Of a DNA stretch of 7,886 nt, positions 5,812 through 7,886 are shown in pieces. How positions within the stretch are numbered: the first letter of the stretch is position 1; each line of letters begins with the position of its first letter. The DNA comes from Desulfobacula sp. (lineage in GTDB: Bacteria; Desulfobacterota; Desulfobacteria; Desulfobacterales; Desulfobacteraceae): NCBI RefSeq assembly GCF_021107415.1, contig NZ_JAIOSW010000367.1, positions 1 to 7,886 of the forward strand, in the 5' to 3' direction. A program made the position numbers and the translations under genes. The notes under the pieces were generated by a model, which was given only the letters and a program-made list of their open reading frames with translations, did not search any database and was not told where the DNA came from.

Positions 5812-6957
5812 TTAGAATGCCATTTTTGATATTTGATGCAAGGGTAACATTGAAATTTGTTTTTCTACCGGAAAGGCATGCTTACCGGGATGAACCACCC
5901 AAAGGTGGGTAAGGTTCAGGTCTTCTACTGCAATACGCATTGATTTCGTCAGTTTCGGTGCTTCATTAAATTTAAATTCAACTCCATATCTTTTACCATT
6001 TTTAAAAAATAATAAATCCAGTTCTGCACCACTATATGTTGCCCAGAAATATACATCTACCGGTTGCAAAATCCGAAGAGCCTGTTCCAGGGCAAACCCT
6101 TCCCAGGAAGCGCCAAGACGAGGATTAACCATAAGACTGTTCATATCTGTAACAGCCAGCAAACTATGCAGTATGCCAACATCCCGAAAATAAATTTTGG
6201 GTGCTTTTACTTGTCGTTTACCGATATTTTCATGCCAGGGCAAAAGTTGACGCATCATATAGGTACCGGTTAAAATATCAAGATATGAGCGAATGGTTTT
6301 ATCTGATAATCCCAGTGATCTACCTATCTCTGATGCGTTCAGCGTCTGACCATGATAGTGAGCAAGCATTGTCCAGAACCTTCGCATGGCAATGGCAGGA
6401 ATAGTAATGCCCAGTTGGGGGATATCTCGTTCCAGAAAAGTACGGACAAACCCTTCACGCCAAGCTAAGCTATCCTCTAAAGAATTGGAAAGATAAGACA
6501 TGGGAAAGCCACCTCGCAACCAGAGGGTATTGATACTGTCCCTGTCCCCACCAGTTTCAATATAATTAAACCCGGCCAGTTCTATAAACTCGGTTCTTCC
6601 TGCAAGCGTCTCAGAAACATTTTTAATGATATGTGGGGAGGCACTTCCAAGTATAAGAAAGTTGGTTTTATTATCAGCTCTGTCTACCAACACCCGTAAA
6701 ATTCCAAATAGTTCAGGCATTATCTGAATCTCATCAATTATGACCAGACCTTCCAAAGCACCTAACATTAACTCAGGATTTTGTAACCTCATCTGATCCT
6801 GAGGGGATTCCAAATCAAGAAATACAGCTTGGTATTTCTTTTCTAAAAATCTTGCTAATGTTGTTTTCCCGCATTGTCTTGGCCCCAGCAAAGAAACTAC
6901 AGGGGAGCGTCTTATTGCTTCTTTAAGTTTTTTTGTATATGAATGTCGCTGAATCAT
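5812..6957 (-). CDS. AAA+ ATPase with C-terminal DUF4143 (COG1373 type)
   Basis: A 381-residue protein. Walker A is GPRQCGKTT (25-33), Walker B is LVIIDEIQ (71-78) and a sensor-1-like strand is FLILGSASP (100-108). A winged-helix-like segment at about 200-240 (LNASEIGRSLGLSDKTIRSYL) follows. The C-terminal DUF4143 region shows WEGFALEQAL (285-294), GAELDLLFF (310-318) and GVEFKF (325-330). D314 with E327-x-K329 resembles a PD-(D/E)XK nuclease-like core, as noted for this family. The biological role of these proteins is poorly known; no substrate can be assigned. The gene lies between the TetR gene and the operon that TetR appears to control, and is functionally unrelated to both. Such ATPases are patchily distributed, so recent insertion is plausible. 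The ATG at 6957 fits family N-termini (MIQRHSYTKKL), but no Shine-Dalgarno is visible upstream. Confidence 0.9.
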   Translation of the reverse strand: MIQRHSYTKKLKEAIRRSPVVSLLGPRQCGKTTLARFLEKKYQAVFLDLESPQDQMRLQNPELMLGALEGLVIIDEIQIMPELFGILRVLVDRADNKTNFLILGSASPHIIKNVSETLAGRTEFIELAGFNYIETGGDRDSINTLWLRGGFPMSYLSNSLEDSLAWREGFVRTFLERDIPQLGITIPAIAMRRFWTMLAHYHGQTLNASEIGRSLGLSDKTIRSYLDILTGTYMMRQLLPWHENIGKRQVKAPKIYFRDVGILHSLLAVTDMNSLMVNPRLGASWEGFALEQALRILQPVDVYFWATYSGAELDLLFFKNGKRYGVEFKFNEAPKLTKSMRIAVEDLNLTHLWVVHPGKHAFPVEKQISMLPLHQISKMAF

Positions 6958-6963
6958 GGGAAT

Positions 6964-6992
6964 TAGATATCATTGAATATTCGGAATGTCAA
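6964..6992 (-). promoter_or_regulatory. possible promoter of the AAA ATPase gene
   Basis: On the minus strand TTGACA (6992-6987) is followed after 17 bases by the weak -10 candidate TATCTA (6969-6964). If used, transcription would start almost at the ATG (6957), giving a leaderless or nearly leaderless mRNA. That would explain the lack of a visible Shine-Dalgarno. Weak -10, so tentative. Confidence 0.35.
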
Positions 6993-7049
6993 TCCAAATT
7001 TTCATGGTAAAAGGAAAAATAGAAAAGGGTTGGATAAAATATATTGTCC

Positions 7050-7077
7050 TTGACAAGTTATTGAATAAATGTAAAAA
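7050..7077 (+). promoter_or_regulatory. probable tetR promoter
   Basis: TTGACA (7050-7055) is a perfect -35. The best -10 at 16 bases is TAAAAA (7072-7077), only 4 of 6. The start would be near 7084, just upstream of the operator at 7087-7103. The weak -10 fits a low-level regulator gene but makes the exact position uncertain. Confidence 0.55.
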
Positions 7078-7086
7078 AATCTCTAT

Positions 7087-7103
7087 GACTGAGCGCTCGT
7101 TCA
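7087..7103. promoter_or_regulatory. TetR operator in front of tetR
   Basis: GACTGAGCGCTCGTTCA repeats the operon-side site with one mismatch (T for A at position 14). The 14-base core TGAGCGCTCGTTCA (7090-7103) is a 5-of-7 imperfect palindrome. It lies between the predicted tetR promoter and the Shine-Dalgarno, as expected for autorepression. Confidence 0.78.
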
Positions 7104-7133
7104 AGTCTTATTATTGATAATGTTATTTAAGTG

Positions 7134-7140
7134 AAAGGAG
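7134..7140 (+). promoter_or_regulatory. Shine-Dalgarno deciding the TTG start of tetR
   Basis: AAAGGAG lies 7 bases before TTG 7148-7150. The in-frame stop at 7118-7120 excludes an upstream start. Confidence 0.8.
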
Positions 7141-7147
7141 TGAACAT

Positions 7148-7798
7148 TTGGGAAGAATTAAAAAATCCAAGACTCCAACAGCTGACATAGAAGTCCCCAC
7201 ACAAATAAAAAATCCTGAACTGGTCCGGGAAAGACGGCGCCAGATTATCGATTCAACGGTTAATCTTTTTATTGAACATGGATATCACAAGACCACAACA
7301 AGGATGATTGCAAAGGCTGCCAATTTTTCTATTGGCTCGTTATATGAATATGTCAGTTCTAAAGAGGATCTCTTATATCTGGTGTGTAAAACCATTCATG
7401 AGGAGGTCCAGGATGCGGTTGAAAAGGCATTGTTAATTACGGATAAACAAGAAGAAAGGCTTGCCGAGGTTATCCGTCAATATTTTTATGTTTGTGATAA
7501 GATGGGAGACCATATTCTCATGATGTACCAGGTGACCCAATTTCTGCCGGAAAAATGGCAGATAAGAGTCCTGGAAAATGAGTTGAATATAACAGATATT
7601 TTTATCAATGCGTTGTCTTCTTTGTCAGGAAAAAATAATTTCCCGACGCTGGATGGCAAAATATTGAATCTTGTGGGTCATAATATATCGGTGCTGGGTC
7701 AGATGTGGGGCTTTCGGCGCTGGCATGTGCAACGGAATTTTACCATCGAGGAATACATTAAAATTCAAACAGATTTCATTCTTGGACTTATATTTTAA
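7148..7798 (+). CDS. TetR/AcrR-family transcriptional regulator
   Basis: A 216-residue protein. The N-terminal TetR helix-turn-helix covers about 30-78: RQIIDSTVNLFIEHGYHKTT, then MIAKAANFSIGSLYEYVSSKEDLL. The helical C-terminal ligand domain ends GFRRWHVQRNFTIEEYIKIQ. Regulators of this type often control fatty or branched acyl-CoA catabolism and are released from DNA by an acyl-CoA or related ligand; the ligand here is not known. The start is TTG at 7148. An in-frame stop lies at 7118-7120, no ATG or GTG is available before the HTH, and AAAGGAG at 7134-7140 is 7 bases before the TTG. An operator copy at 7090-7103 lies in its own leader, and a matching copy precedes the leftward operon, so autoregulation and repression of that operon are likely. 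An adenine-rich, lysine-rich N-terminal tail (residues 1-22) precedes the HTH. Confidence 0.92.
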   Translation: MGRIKKSKTPTADIEVPTQIKNPELVRERRRQIIDSTVNLFIEHGYHKTTTRMIAKAANFSIGSLYEYVSSKEDLLYLVCKTIHEEVQDAVEKALLITDKQEERLAEVIRQYFYVCDKMGDHILMMYQVTQFLPEKWQIRVLENELNITDIFINALSSLSGKNNFPTLDGKILNLVGHNISVLGQMWGFRRWHVQRNFTIEEYIKIQTDFILGLIF

Positions 7799-7800
7799 TA

Positions 7801-7824
7801 AAAATAAAAATTTTCATTTATTTT
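7801..7824 (+). terminator. possible weak terminator after tetR
   Basis: AAAATAAA (7801-7808) pairs with TTTATTTT (7817-7824), 8-base loop, followed by a T run to 7829. The stem is purely A:T, so it would be weak; it is the only candidate between the tetR stop (7798) and the window end. Nothing else is seen in 7799-7886. Confidence 0.25.
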
Positions 7825-7886
7825 TTTTTCATTTTATGCCAGTTAAAATATAACGCATAAACTTTGTTTAGTTTAATCAAACTCCC

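Noticed and set aside
5802..5833. 12-base direct repeat ATTTTTGATATT (5802-5813 and 5822-5833) across the ATPase gene end, considered as an insertion footprint
   Set aside because: It lies at one end only, is very AT-rich and partly coding; no partner exists at the other end of the ATPase gene.
6975..6982. GAATATTC palindrome upstream of the ATPase gene
   Set aside because: Short 8-base palindrome in AT-rich DNA, with no second copy and no extended symmetry.
5756..6993. TGTCAAT at 5756-5762 and 6987-6993 considered as a target-site duplication around the ATPase gene
   Set aside because: Both copies are simply the reverse complement of TTGACA promoter elements; 7 bases is too short to argue for duplication.

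Overview
The window looks like the chromosome of a low-to-mid GC Gram-negative bacterium. The family mix (acyl-CoA dehydrogenase, crotonase, carboxyltransferase, HMGL-type lyase, XRE-cupin regulator, acyl-CoA ligase and a TetR protein) suggests a Desulfobacterota-type (sulfate-reducer-like) host. That assignment is inference from gene style and composition, not from a marker gene.

Layout. A six-gene operon runs leftward (minus strand) from about 5727 and off the left edge: acyl-CoA dehydrogenase (5625-4477), methylglutaconyl-CoA hydratase-type crotonase (4434-3649), biotin-dependent carboxyltransferase (3642-2053), HMG-CoA lyase-like protein (2026-902), XRE-cupin regulator (883-248) and the first 77 codons of an acetoacetyl-CoA synthetase (233-1). 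Gaps are 6 to 42 bases and nearly every gene has a clear Shine-Dalgarno. To the right, also leftward, is an AAA+ ATPase with a DUF4143 C-terminus (6957-5812). It is followed by a rightward TetR-family regulator starting at TTG (7148-7798).

How the genes fit together. The operon order matches the lower leucine/isovalerate route: oxidise a branched acyl-CoA, carboxylate the enoyl-CoA, hydrate the glutaconyl-CoA, cleave the hydroxyglutaryl-CoA, then re-activate the acetoacetate released. A near-identical operator (GACTGAGCGCTCG, then A or T, then TCA) lies just downstream of a TTGACA promoter in front of both the operon and tetR. The TetR protein therefore probably represses both, although an unrelated ATPase gene sits between them.

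Points of interest. Three enzymes deviate from the textbook pathway. The lyase lacks the catalytic Cys of HMG-CoA lyase and carries an insertion. The dehydrogenase has its catalytic Glu at the short-chain position, not the isovaleryl position. The carboxyltransferase has an altered active-site loop and no biotin carboxylase partner in view. Together these leave open that the module handles a branched acyl-CoA other than isovaleryl-CoA. No RNA genes, CRISPR arrays or insertion sequences were seen.
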